64,000 nt of DNA. Origin: Hyphomicrobiales bacterium (GTDB lineage: Bacteria; Pseudomonadota; Alphaproteobacteria; Rhizobiales; Rhizobiaceae). The translations under genes were made by a program, and so were the position numbers. A model generated the notes under the pieces. That model saw nothing but the letters and a program-made list of their open reading frames with translations. It had not been told where the DNA came from and made no database searches. The DNA lies in NCBI GenBank assembly GCA_900472485.1, contig UCII01000021.1, forward strand, positions 186,001 to 250,000, read 5' to 3'. Every line of letters starts with the position of its first letter. Position 1 is the first letter of the stretch. Shown one piece after another: positions 1 to 8,410 of the stretch.

Positions 1-972
1 GTCTCAGGCATTCTCCAGGAGCGCGTCTTTCAGCAGGGCAGCCTCGTCCATAAGGGCGACGTCCTCTACCGGATCGATCCGAAGCTGTTTCAGGTGCGGG
101 TGGCAAGCGCCAGGGCGGCCTTGCAGAAGGCTAAGGCCATACAGGCCAATGCCAGGCAGCAACTTGAGCGGCAGCGCTCGCTCCGTGCGCGCAACGTCTC
201 GACCGCCGTCGACTATGATACAGCCGCCGTCAATCTTGCACAGGCCGACGCCGATGTCGCGGCTCAGCAAGCCGCTCTCGACGAGGCTGAGATCAATCTG
301 GATTATACTAAGATAAGAGCGCCCATCACCGGCATCATCGGCGGCGCTCTGGTGACCGAGGGAACGCTCGTGACAGCCGAGGGCGCATCCAACCTCGCGC
401 TCATCCAGCAGATCGATCCGGTCTATGCCGATTTCACACAATCCGCGCAGGACCTCTTGGCGCTGAAGCGTGCCGTCAGCGAAGGCAGGCTGCAGAGCCC
501 GGCACCCGGACAGGCATCCGTCGAGCTCGTGTTCGACGGTGGAAAGAGCTATTCCAAGCCAGGCAAGCTCCTGTTTTCGAACGCGAATGTGGACCCCAAC
601 ACGGGTCAGGTCACATTGCGTGCGGAATTTCCCAATCCCGATGGCGATCTCCTGCCGGGCATGTATGTCCGCGTGCGCATCGAGCAGGCAGTCCAGAAGA
701 GCGGCATCACCATTCCGCAAAGGGCGGTGATGAGGGACGCCCAAGGCAACCCTCAGATTCTCGTGCTCGCCGCCGACCAAACGGCGCAGGTGCGCACCAT
801 CGTTCTCGGCGCATCTCTGAGCACCGAGTGGATCGTTGTTTCCGGCCTGAACGACGGCGAAACCATCATTGCCGACGGGGTCCAGAAGGTCACGCCCGGT
901 GGCAAGGTCGTCGCCGAACCATGGACACCGCAAAATGCCGAGCCGAACACCTCAGACCAGGCCGCAAAGTAA
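1..972 (+). CDS. RND efflux periplasmic adaptor (HlyD/AcrA family), 5' partial
   Basis: This is the membrane fusion protein that links an inner-membrane RND pump to an outer-membrane channel in the periplasm. The reading frame is open from the first base, so the N-terminus with its signal peptide lies outside the window. Visible parts are the first half of the lipoyl domain, a long Ala/Gln-rich alpha-helical hairpin, the second lipoyl half (DYTKIRAPITG) and the beta-barrel and membrane-proximal domains (NPDGDLLPGMYVRV). The order and motifs match the AcrA/MexA group. The RND permease starts 7 bases after the stop, so the two are co-transcribed. No outer-membrane channel or regulator is present on this side; one may lie upstream. 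The substrate cannot be told from the sequence. Confidence 0.93.
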   Translation, partial: VSGILQERVFQQGSLVHKGDVLYRIDPKLFQVRVASARAALQKAKAIQANARQQLERQRSLRARNVSTAVDYDTAAVNLAQADADVAAQQAALDEAEINLDYTKIRAPITGIIGGALVTEGTLVTAEGASNLALIQQIDPVYADFTQSAQDLLALKRAVSEGRLQSPAPGQASVELVFDGGKSYSKPGKLLFSNANVDPNTGQVTLRAEFPNPDGDLLPGMYVRVRIEQAVQKSGITIPQRAVMRDAQGNPQILVLAADQTAQVRTIVLGASLSTEWIVVSGLNDGETIIADGVQKVTPGGKVVAEPWTPQNAEPNTSDQAAK

Positions 973-979
973 CCAAATC

Positions 980-3900
980 ATGGCACAGTTCTTTATCAGA
1001 CGACCCGTCCTCGCATGGGTCTTTGCACTCTTCATCATGATCGCGGGCATCATTACGATCCCCCTATTGCCGGTCGCACAATATCCCGCCGTCGCTCCGC
1101 CGCAGCTCTCCATTTCCGCCTCCTACCCTGGCGCCTCCCCGCAGGAAATCTATCAGGGCGTGACCCGGCTGATCGAGGAGGAGCTGAACGGCGTCCATGG
1201 CATCGCCTATTTCGAATCGACCTCCGACAATTCCGGCTCGGTGAGCATCAACGCCACCTTCGTCTCCGGCACAGATATCGGCAAGGCGACCGTCGACGTG
1301 CAAAATGCGGTGCGACGCATCGAGGCGCGGCTGCCGCAGACGGTCCGCACGCAAGGCATTCAGGTCGAGGAAGCCAGCGCCGGCTTCCTGCTGATCGCGG
1401 CCCTGACCTCGACCGACGGCAAGATGGATGAGATCGCGCTCGGCGACTACATCAACCGCAATGTCCTCGGAGAGCTGCGTCGTTTGCCGGGCGTCGGCCG
1501 GGCTCAGGTTTTCGCCTCGCAGCGGGCACTGCGCGTCTGGATCGACCCGGACAAGATGGTCGGCCTCCATCTGACGGCGGCCGACATCAGCGCGGCGATC
1601 GCCGCCCAGAACGCGCAGGTCGCAGCCGGTCAGATCGGAGCCGCGCCCAATCCGGTCAGCCAGGATCTGACCGCGACCGTGATCGTCGAAGGCCAACTCA
1701 ACAGTGCGAAGCAATTCGGTGATATCATCCTCCGTGCCAATCCCGATGGCTCGACCGTGCGCCTGCGCGACGTCGCCCGAGTCGAGGATGGCGCGGAAAC
1801 CTATTCGACCGCAAGCCGGCTCAACGGCAATCCGAGCGCCGGCCTTGCTATCCAGCTTTCCTCGACCGGCAACGCCGTCGCCGTCTCGGGGGCCGTCAAG
1901 GCGAAGATGGACGAGCTGTCAAAGTTCTTCCCGAAGGGCGTCGAATATTCGATTCCCTACGACACCAGCCCCTTCGTCAATGCTTCGATCGAGAAGGTCG
2001 TGCACACGCTGATCGAGGCGATCGTCCTTGTCTTCATCGTGATGTTCGTCTTCCTGCAAAACTTCCGCTACACGGTCATCCCGACACTCGTCGTGCCCGT
2101 TGCGCTGCTCGGAACCTGCGCGATCATGTATGCGACAGGCTTCTCCATCAACGTGCTGACCATGTTTGCCATGGTGCTTGCGATCGGCATCCTCGTCGAT
2201 GACGCCATCGTCGTGGTCGAGAATGTCGAGCGTATTATGGCAGAAGAGCATTTGCCGCCGAAAGCCGCGACGCAGAAGGCGATGAAGCAGATCACCGGCG
2301 CCATCCTCGGCATCACGCTGGTGCTGTCCTGCGTCTTCATTCCGATGGCATTCTTCCCTGGAGCTTCCGGCATCATCTATCGCCAGTTCTCGCTGACCAT
2401 GGTCGTCTCGATCATGTTCTCTGCCTTCCTGGCGCTGTCGCTGACGCCGGCGCTCTGTGCCACTTTCCTGAAGCCGATCGACGGAAATCACCATGAGAAG
2501 AAAGGTCTCGGCGGCTGGTTCAATCGCAAGTTCGACGGAATGACGGCGGGCTACGCCAGGACCACGGCCGGCCTTGCACGCCGGTCAGGACGCATGATGG
2601 GCGTCTATCTCGCGCTCGTCATCGGCCTCGGCTACCTCTTCGTCAACCTGCCCGGCTCCTTCGTGCCGGAAGAAGACCAGGGCATCCTGATCGTCGACAT
2701 CCAGGGACCGCCGGAGGCGAGCGCCAACCGTACGATCGCGTCGCTGAAGCAGATCGAGGCGATTTTCAAGGCCGAACCGGCCGTTGAAAACGTCTTTGCC
2801 GTCCAGGGTTTCAGCTTCTCCGGAAACGGCCCGAACTCGGCCATCGCCTTCGTGACGCTCAAGGACTGGGCCGTACGGCCGGCCGGCAGTTCGGTGCCGG
2901 AAATCGCTGCGCGCGTCAACGCACAGCTCGCCGGTTTGAAGGACGCCACCTCCTATGCCCTTTCGCCGCCGCCAATCGAAGGTTTCGGCACGACGAACGG
3001 CTTCTCCTTCAGGCTCCAGGACCGCGCCGGGCGCGGACAGAAAGCGCTCAAGCAAGCGGCGGAAGAGCTGATGGCAAAAGCGGTCAAGAGCAGTGCGGTG
3101 ACCAACGTCCGCGTCGAGGGCATGCAGGAGGCGGCGCAGATCGTCCTTGCGATCGACCGCGAGAAGGCGAACACCTTCGGCGTCGGCTTCACCGACATCA
3201 ACGATGCGATCACCGCGAATCTCGGCTCTTCCTATATCAATGACTATCCGAACGCGGGCCGCATGCAACAGGTCATCGTGCAAGCGGACGGCCGCAGCCG
3301 CATGCAGGTTGGAGACCTGATGAAGCTGAACGTCCGCAACACCACCGGCGGAATGGTGCCGCTCTCGTCGTTTGCGACCGCTGACTGGCGCAAGGGCGAT
3401 CCGCAAATCGTCGGCTACAATGGTTTTCCGACCATCCGCATTACCGGGGAAGCAGCAGCAGGCAAGTCGTCAGGCGCCGCCATTGCCGAGATGGAACGCC
3501 TCGCATCCGAACTTCCCGACGGTTTCGGCTACGAATGGTCCGGCCAGTCGCGCGAGGAAATCGCCTCCGGCAGCCAGGCGCCGGTCCTCTTCGCCTTCAG
3601 CATCCTCTTCGTCTTCCTGCTGCTTGCAGGTCTCTACGAGAGCTGGTCGATCCCGCTATCGGTCATGCTCGTCGTGCCGCTCGGCATTATCGGCTGCGTG
3701 CTGGCGGCGATGCTGCGCGACATGCCGAACGATCTCTATTTCAAGGTAGGGCTCATCGCGATTATCGGCCTATCGGCGAAGAACGCCATCCTGATCGTCG
3801 AGTTCGCAAGGGATTATTACGCGCATGGCAAGTCCCTATTGGACTCGGCGACCGAGGCAGCCCGCGTCCGCTTCCGCCCGATCGTGATGACGTCGCTTGC

Positions 3901-4129
3901 CTTCACGCTCGGCGTCGTGCCGCTGGCGATTGCAACGGGTCCCAGTGCCGCCAGCCAGAACGCGATCGGCACCGGCGTCCTCGGCGGCATGATTTCCGCG
4001 ACAGTCCTTGCCGTCTTCTTCGTCCCCGTCTTTTTCGTCTTTGTACTGTCCCTCCTCCGGACCAAGAGACCGGCCGAAGAGAAGGGTGCGGGCGCCGACG
4101 TCCCGCCCGCACCCACCGCTCACTCCTGA
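980..4129 (+). CDS. RND multidrug efflux permease (AcrB/MexB-like, HAE1 family)
   Basis: This is the proton-driven inner-membrane pump of a tripartite efflux system, 1049 residues, the normal length for AcrB-like pumps. The start at MAQFFIRRPVLAWV is the classic N-terminus of the family; a longer open frame reaches back into the adaptor gene but lacks family similarity. The paired aspartates of the proton relay are at D407-D408 (GILVDDAIVVVENVER), and the relay lysine is about K934 (GLSAKNAILIVEFA). Two blocks of transmembrane helices and two large periplasmic loops are visible. A hairpin follows the stop at 4163-4186. Drug, plant phenolic or flavonoid export are all possible and are not distinguished here. 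Confidence 0.95.
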   Translation: MAQFFIRRPVLAWVFALFIMIAGIITIPLLPVAQYPAVAPPQLSISASYPGASPQEIYQGVTRLIEEELNGVHGIAYFESTSDNSGSVSINATFVSGTDIGKATVDVQNAVRRIEARLPQTVRTQGIQVEEASAGFLLIAALTSTDGKMDEIALGDYINRNVLGELRRLPGVGRAQVFASQRALRVWIDPDKMVGLHLTAADISAAIAAQNAQVAAGQIGAAPNPVSQDLTATVIVEGQLNSAKQFGDIILRANPDGSTVRLRDVARVEDGAETYSTASRLNGNPSAGLAIQLSSTGNAVAVSGAVKAKMDELSKFFPKGVEYSIPYDTSPFVNASIEKVVHTLIEAIVLVFIVMFVFLQNFRYTVIPTLVVPVALLGTCAIMYATGFSINVLTMFAMVLAIGILVDDAIVVVENVERIMAEEHLPPKAATQKAMKQITGAILGITLVLSCVFIPMAFFPGASGIIYRQFSLTMVVSIMFSAFLALSLTPALCATFLKPIDGNHHEKKGLGGWFNRKFDGMTAGYARTTAGLARRSGRMMGVYLALVIGLGYLFVNLPGSFVPEEDQGILIVDIQGPPEASANRTIASLKQIEAIFKAEPAVENVFAVQGFSFSGNGPNSAIAFVTLKDWAVRPAGSSVPEIAARVNAQLAGLKDATSYALSPPPIEGFGTTNGFSFRLQDRAGRGQKALKQAAEELMAKAVKSSAVTNVRVEGMQEAAQIVLAIDREKANTFGVGFTDINDAITANLGSSYINDYPNAGRMQQVIVQADGRSRMQVGDLMKLNVRNTTGGMVPLSSFATADWRKGDPQIVGYNGFPTIRITGEAAAGKSSGAAIAEMERLASELPDGFGYEWSGQSREEIASGSQAPVLFAFSILFVFLLLAGLYESWSIPLSVMLVVPLGIIGCVLAAMLRDMPNDLYFKVGLIAIIGLSAKNAILIVEFARDYYAHGKSLLDSATEAARVRFRPIVMTSLAFTLGVVPLAIATGPSAASQNAIGTGVLGGMISATVLAVFFVPVFFVFVLSLLRTKRPAEEKGAGADVPPAPTAHS

Positions 4130-4162
4130 TCCGGATAGGGTATGAAGGGGACAAAGAGTGGA

Positions 4163-4186
4163 AGGGCCTGAAATGATGCAGGCCCT
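4163..4186 (+). terminator. Hairpin after RND operon
   Basis: The arms agggcctg and caggccct are perfect complements around an 8-base loop, 33 bases after the pump stop codon. There is no clean T tract, so this is a likely but not certain terminator. Confidence 0.45.
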
Positions 4187-4342
4187 CTTCCGTTCATGAT
4201 CAATCAGGTTTGTTGGAAGCTGCGCTGGGAGCGCGGGATACCAGGCCACTGATCCTGCTTTAGATGCAATCCGGCCGTTGGCGTCGCGCTCAATTCCTGA
4301 CATATATGCGGAAAGGCGACTTGCCGTCGTGGATATGGCATT

Positions 4343-4669
4343 ATGAACGGGTCAACACCGGAAAAAAGCAAGTTGCGAGCACCTGCGGGCTCCGTTACGG
4401 GGCTTTGCTCCGCGTCCGCGACGATGTTTGCGGTGGGAATGGCCTTTCTGGGCTACTGGGGAGTGTATGACCAAGGGCCCTGGCGCATATCCGATTATTT
4501 CGTTGTGGCCTTGGCCATCATCGGATTTGCGGCTCTCGGTTCCGTGCCCTGGATCGTAACGACGCCCGTAGCGGAAGAAGAGGCCGAGAAAGTTGTCGGA
4601 GCCAGGCGCGCATTGGCATTGGGGGTCGCCTTGATCTGGCTGTCCGTTTGCATCGCGGTATGCACCTGA
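4343..4669 (+). CDS. Small membrane protein of unknown function
   Basis: A 108-residue protein that I do not recognise. It has three hydrophobic stretches: about residues 25-42, 52-71 and 88-107. The short polar loop between the last two carries an acidic run (VAEEEAEK). The layout suggests a three-helix inner-membrane protein. The ribosome binding site is weak. It lies between the RND operon and a DUF4239-like membrane protein on the same strand. Hydrophobic segments in the right places support a real gene, but there is no motif to suggest a job. Confidence 0.5.
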   Translation: MNGSTPEKSKLRAPAGSVTGLCSASATMFAVGMAFLGYWGVYDQGPWRISDYFVVALAIIGFAALGSVPWIVTTPVAEEEAEKVVGARRALALGVALIWLSVCIAVCT

Positions 4670-4840
4670 TCCATTCTGCCGACTTGCATGCGATAACCGA
4701 TCTCCAAATTCTCCGGCGGCTGGGATACCTCCCTGCTGGGCTATGCGAACACCCATGAAACGATCACGGAGCTTTTATCCTCCCGCTTCCTCGAGATACA
4801 TGACATAATCAACGGCCATATGCAGCAGGAGCATTTTTCG

Positions 4841-5641
4841 ATGCAGCGCGAAGCGGTGTGGACGCTGGCTTTGTTTGTTCTCCTAGTGTTTAGCGCCGCG
4901 GCCGGTTCGATATTGCGTGCGAGATTACCTGCCCCACATCGCGGCAGCGAGACAATAGACTTCCTCCGCGTCGTCACAGCCCTTCTTGTCACTTTTGCCG
5001 CCCTCGTCATGAGCTTGCTTCTGGCATCGGAACTGAACGCATTCACAACGGCGTCTCACGATCGCAACCGCTACGCCGCAAGTCTGGCAGAGATGGACCG
5101 CTGTCTGAGGAATTACGGACCTGCATTGGATAATGAGCGACAACTTCTGCGCAGCTACACAACCGCCGTCATCGCCAGCACATGGCCGGGTGAGCCAGTT
5201 CCACCCGAGGTGACATATCCTGACATATCAAAATTGCCTTTGACTGGCGAAGCGCCTGCTCTTGGAGCAATTCTCAACAATATCGGTCTCGGCATCGCCC
5301 GCGAGCAGCCAACCGATGCCTTGCATCAGCTGCTCGTGACCCGTTGCAATCAGCTCTTCGGCAATCTCCTGGCAGCGCGATGGACCGTGATCGAGGACGC
5401 GCACGGCGCGCTTTCAGCACCGTTTCTCGGTGTCCTGATCTTCTGGCTCATGCTGGTATTCCTAAGCTTTGGTCTTCAAGCTCCCAGAAACCCGCTCACG
5501 GGCTCCATCGTCGCCGTCGCCATCGTGTCGGTGGCAAGCGTCATGTTTGTCATTCTGGATCTTGATCTTCCCTATGGCGGTCTCTTCGGCATTTCGAGCG
5601 AATCCATGCGGCATGCGCTCACGGATATGCTGGCACAATAG
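4841..5641 (+). CDS. DUF4239 (bestrophin-like) membrane protein
   Basis: A membrane protein of about 266 residues. Two N-terminal hydrophobic helices (residues about 6-24 and 44-64) are followed by a soluble alpha-helical middle part and two C-terminal helices (about 200-245). This layout and the conserved pattern around TFAALVMSLLLASE fit the DUF4239 family, described as bestrophin-like; its function is not established. The start was chosen at MQREAVW because AGGAG stands 9 bases upstream; an in-frame ATG 21 bases earlier has no such site. The gene runs directly into the remains of an aminotransferase gene, whose recognisable sequence begins right after this stop codon. Confidence 0.7.
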   Translation: MQREAVWTLALFVLLVFSAAAGSILRARLPAPHRGSETIDFLRVVTALLVTFAALVMSLLLASELNAFTTASHDRNRYAASLAEMDRCLRNYGPALDNERQLLRSYTTAVIASTWPGEPVPPEVTYPDISKLPLTGEAPALGAILNNIGLGIAREQPTDALHQLLVTRCNQLFGNLLAARWTVIEDAHGALSAPFLGVLIFWLMLVFLSFGLQAPRNPLTGSIVAVAIVSVASVMFVILDLDLPYGGLFGISSESMRHALTDMLAQ

Positions 5642-5949
5642 AGCAAAGCCGTGTGCATCGCTCGATCGACGCGCGGGCGCGAAATCATCTGCTCGACACT
5701 CGATAGACTGCCGAATGTGCGCATCTTTTGGCCTGGCGGAAGTTTTTATTTCTTCTTCTCCATTCACGGCATGAATAGTGACTATGATATGGCGCGCAGG
5801 ATCCTGGAGGAGGCAGGCGCGGGGATCGCACCGGCTCGGCTTTCGGGCCGGGCGGGAAAGAATTCCCGCGTGTGTGTTTTGCCGTTGATCCTGCGCTCAT
5901 CGAGGAAGGCGCGAAGCGACTGGAAGCGTTTCTGTGCAAGCAGCAATAG
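5642..5949 (+). pseudogene. Aminotransferase C-terminal remnant (truncated, frameshifted)
   Basis: Read in one frame, this stretch gives RGREIICSTLDRLPNVRIFWPGGSFYFFF-like sequence followed by DMARRILEEAGAGIAP. After one missing base near 5831-5834 the next frame gives SAFGPGGKEF, RVCFAVDPALIEEGAKRLE and a stop at 5947-5949. Joined, this is the C-terminal 100 residues of a fold-type I PLP aminotransferase (class I/II), including the typical GIAPG-SAFGPGG motif. The catalytic lysine and the whole N-terminal two thirds are absent, because the preceding bases belong to an intact membrane protein gene. It is therefore a decayed fragment that cannot make an active enzyme. Confidence 0.85.
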
Positions 5950-5960
5950 GATGAAGGACA

Positions 5961-7655
5961 ATGAAGAAGCTCATCAATCGACCCGCTGACGTGGTGCGGG
6001 AAATGCTGGAGGGCATTGTCGCTCTCGCACCCGGCCTTGCGCTGCTCGACAAGGAGAATGTCGTGCTGCGCGCCGACCTGCCCGTGATCGCGGACCGGCC
6101 GGTCGCCCTGATCTCGGGTGGCGGTGCCGGACATGAGCCGGCCCATGCCGGATATGTCGGACCTGGCATGTTGACTGCGGCCGTTACCGGCGAAGTCTTC
6201 ACCTCGCCGAGCGTCGACGCCGTGCTTGCTGCCATCCGCGCCAGTGCCGGCCCAGCAGGCGCACTTCTGATCGTGAAGAACTATACCGGCGACCGCTTGA
6301 ATTTCGGCCTTGCCGGAGAACTCGCCGCCATCGAGGGCATCCCGACCGAGCTTGTCGTCGTGGCGGATGATGTGGCACTTTCCGGTCTCGTACCGCGCGA
6401 CCGCCGCCGCGGCATCGCCGGAACGGTGCTGGTCCACAAGATCGCGGGCGCAGCCGCAGCGAGCGGAAAGAGCCTGAAGGAGGTTGCCGCCATCGCCCGG
6501 TCGGCGGCATCGCGCCTCGGCACGATGGGCGTTGCGCTCGGCGCCTGCATCGTACCGGCCGCCGGCAAGGCCGGTTTCACGCTGGCCGATGATGAAATCG
6601 AACTTGGCCTCGGCATCCACGGCGAAAAGGGCGTCGAGCGCACGAAACATCTACCCGCAGACGCCATCACGGACAGGATCATCGGTCAAATCGTCACGGA
6701 CATGCAGCTTGCTTCAGGCTCAAGGGTCGCATTGCTCATCAATGGTCTCGGAGCAACGCCGCCCATGGAGCTGGCAGTCGTCGCCCGTTGCGCGATCGCA
6801 TCGCTGCGTTCGCGTGGCCTCGGGATCGAACGGGCATGGAGCGGCAATTTCCTGACGGCGCTCGAAATGCCGGGTTGCTCGATTTCACTCCTGGATCTGA
6901 ATGAGAGCGATTTCGAACTGCTGGATGCCGAGACGTCTGCAACCGCATGGCCGCGGGGCGGCGCGATCTCGGAAGCACCTCATATCGTGCGGGTGGCGAA
7001 CATACCGGAGAACGAAACCCCGCTCGGCGATGTGGGCCGGTTCGCCCCTCACGACTTGCGCCGCATCGGTCTTGCCGTCTGTGATGCGCTGGAAGCGTCC
7101 GAAGCTCATCTGGCCGAACTCGACAGCAAGGCCGGCGACGGCGATCTGGGCGCGAGCATGCTTCGTGGTGCCGAAGCCATTCGCGCCCTGCCCGAAAGCG
7201 CCTGGATCAACCCTGCCAACGCTCTGATCGCAATCGGCAATGCGCTGCGACGGGCGATCGCCGGAAGCTCCGGGCCTTTCTATGCGATCGCCTTGACGCG
7301 AGCTGGGCGCCATCTCGGCGAGAGTAATCGCTTCTCGCCTGAAGATTTTCGCACCGCCCTCGCGATCGGTATCGCTGCCATTAGCGAGATCGGTGGAGCA
7401 AAGCCGGGCGACCGCACCATGCTCGATGCACTCGACCCGGCCTTAAGAGCGCTCGAGGCAGCCGGCATCAAGGTGCCCGCCGCCAAAGCCTGGAAGCAGG
7501 CGGCCGCAGCCGCAGCCGAAGGCGCCCGCCGCACGGCGGATATGATACCGAAACTCGGCCGCGCGAGCTATCTCGGCGAAAGAGCTCTCGGCACCCAAGA
7601 CGGTGGTGCAGCAGCGGTCGCGATCTGGATGGAGGCGCTGGCGACAAGTCTATGA
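5961..7655 (+). CDS. Dihydroxyacetone kinase, fused DhaK-DhaL (ATP-dependent)
   Basis: This enzyme phosphorylates dihydroxyacetone or a related short ketose such as erythrulose, using ATP. It is a single 564-residue chain in which the N-terminal part is the DhaK domain (SGGGAGHEPAHAGYVG near residue 55; covalent substrate histidine H220 in GLGIHGEKG). The C-terminal part from about residue 360 is the ATP-binding DhaL domain (DSKAGDGDLG from D388, holding the Mg-binding aspartates). The fused form is ATP-dependent, unlike the PEP-dependent three-subunit form. The start has AAGGA 5 bases upstream. No glycerol or polyol dehydrogenase lies next to it, so the true substrate is open. It follows an aminotransferase remnant. 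Confidence 0.9.
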   Translation: MKKLINRPADVVREMLEGIVALAPGLALLDKENVVLRADLPVIADRPVALISGGGAGHEPAHAGYVGPGMLTAAVTGEVFTSPSVDAVLAAIRASAGPAGALLIVKNYTGDRLNFGLAGELAAIEGIPTELVVVADDVALSGLVPRDRRRGIAGTVLVHKIAGAAAASGKSLKEVAAIARSAASRLGTMGVALGACIVPAAGKAGFTLADDEIELGLGIHGEKGVERTKHLPADAITDRIIGQIVTDMQLASGSRVALLINGLGATPPMELAVVARCAIASLRSRGLGIERAWSGNFLTALEMPGCSISLLDLNESDFELLDAETSATAWPRGGAISEAPHIVRVANIPENETPLGDVGRFAPHDLRRIGLAVCDALEASEAHLAELDSKAGDGDLGASMLRGAEAIRALPESAWINPANALIAIGNALRRAIAGSSGPFYAIALTRAGRHLGESNRFSPEDFRTALAIGIAAISEIGGAKPGDRTMLDALDPALRALEAAGIKVPAAKAWKQAAAAAAEGARRTADMIPKLGRASYLGERALGTQDGGAAAVAIWMEALATSL

Positions 7656-7891
7656 CTTCGCTGGCGTAGCGCCAAAACCAACATTCGAACAACCTGGATT
7701 TCATGGCCTTTTCCCCAGGAGTGGCGATCTCTGACCTGCGCGCCAATGTCATCGGCAACGGGTTGCATCGCGTACTACGGCAGCCAACCCTTTTTCCGGT
7801 GAGGCTGCCGATGCGATCCTACCGGTTCGCGCTGGCCCGTAGCGCCAGTATGAGTTAAATCCCGCGCCGACAAAAATCTGCCGTGCTGTTG

Positions 7892-7916
7892 AATTATATC
7901 GTATTACGATATAATT
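7892..7916. promoter_or_regulatory. Perfect 10-bp inverted repeat, candidate operator
   Basis: The arms aattatatcg and cgatataatt are exact complements around the 5-base spacer tatta. The element sits 20 bases before the start of the 87-residue ORF, overlapping where its -10 box would be expected. This is the typical place and shape for a repressor site. No regulator gene is adjacent, so the binding protein is unknown. Confidence 0.6.
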
Positions 7917-7936
7917 TGCAGCTTGGAGGATTAGTC

Positions 7937-8200
7937 ATGATGGAGACGACCCGAGATACAACATTGGATTTGGAACTGTTTGCCAAGCGTCTGGCCCGTG
8001 GTGCCAAGCCCAAGAACACCCTGCAGCATTCGCCAACCTCCGACGAACTTGTGGATCTCAGGCACGCGCTTGACTTGCATCTTCGACGCGGCAGGATGGA
8101 CTTGAAACTTCTAATGCTGGAATGGCGATATGACATCGCACTTTTGCTCGATCATATGCGCCATTGGATGTTCGAAGTAGATCGAGATTTCAACCGGTAG
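7937..8200 (+). CDS. Small hypothetical protein, 87 aa
   Basis: I do not recognise a family. The protein is hydrophilic at the N-terminus (TLDLELFAKRLARGAKPKNT) and helical and charged in the second half, ending in WRYDIALLLDHMRHWMFEVD. There is no signal peptide or membrane helix. The start was placed at the MMETTRD methionine because GGAGG lies 8 bases upstream; a longer frame from 7883 would translate across the palindrome at 7892-7916. A tight operator-like palindrome just upstream suggests that the gene is regulated, possibly by its own product or by a distant repressor. Confidence 0.6.
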   Translation: MMETTRDTTLDLELFAKRLARGAKPKNTLQHSPTSDELVDLRHALDLHLRRGRMDLKLLMLEWRYDIALLLDHMRHWMFEVDRDFNR

Positions 8201-8410
8201 AAACTGCGATCCTTTGCGCAAGTAACCGATCCAAAGTCAGGATAATTGACAATCGATTTTCGGCGAAAGGCGCCGCATGATCGTTGTGCAGCCTACGGCA
8301 GGCGCTTCGGACGGCGGAACTCATGAACGTCAGCAAGGTAATATCGCTATGTCATTTAGCCCGGATGGAATTCTAGCCTGTCAATCGAGGCGAGGATAAG
8401 TGATTGACGA

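Noticed and set aside
2585..3406. Long antisense frames across the RND pump and other GC-rich genes
   Set aside because: They are typical shadows of high-GC codon use, with no start signals or domain content.
7568..7768. Minus-strand ORF after the dihydroxyacetone kinase gene
   Set aside because: Largely antisense to the kinase gene end, no ribosome binding site and no recognisable family.
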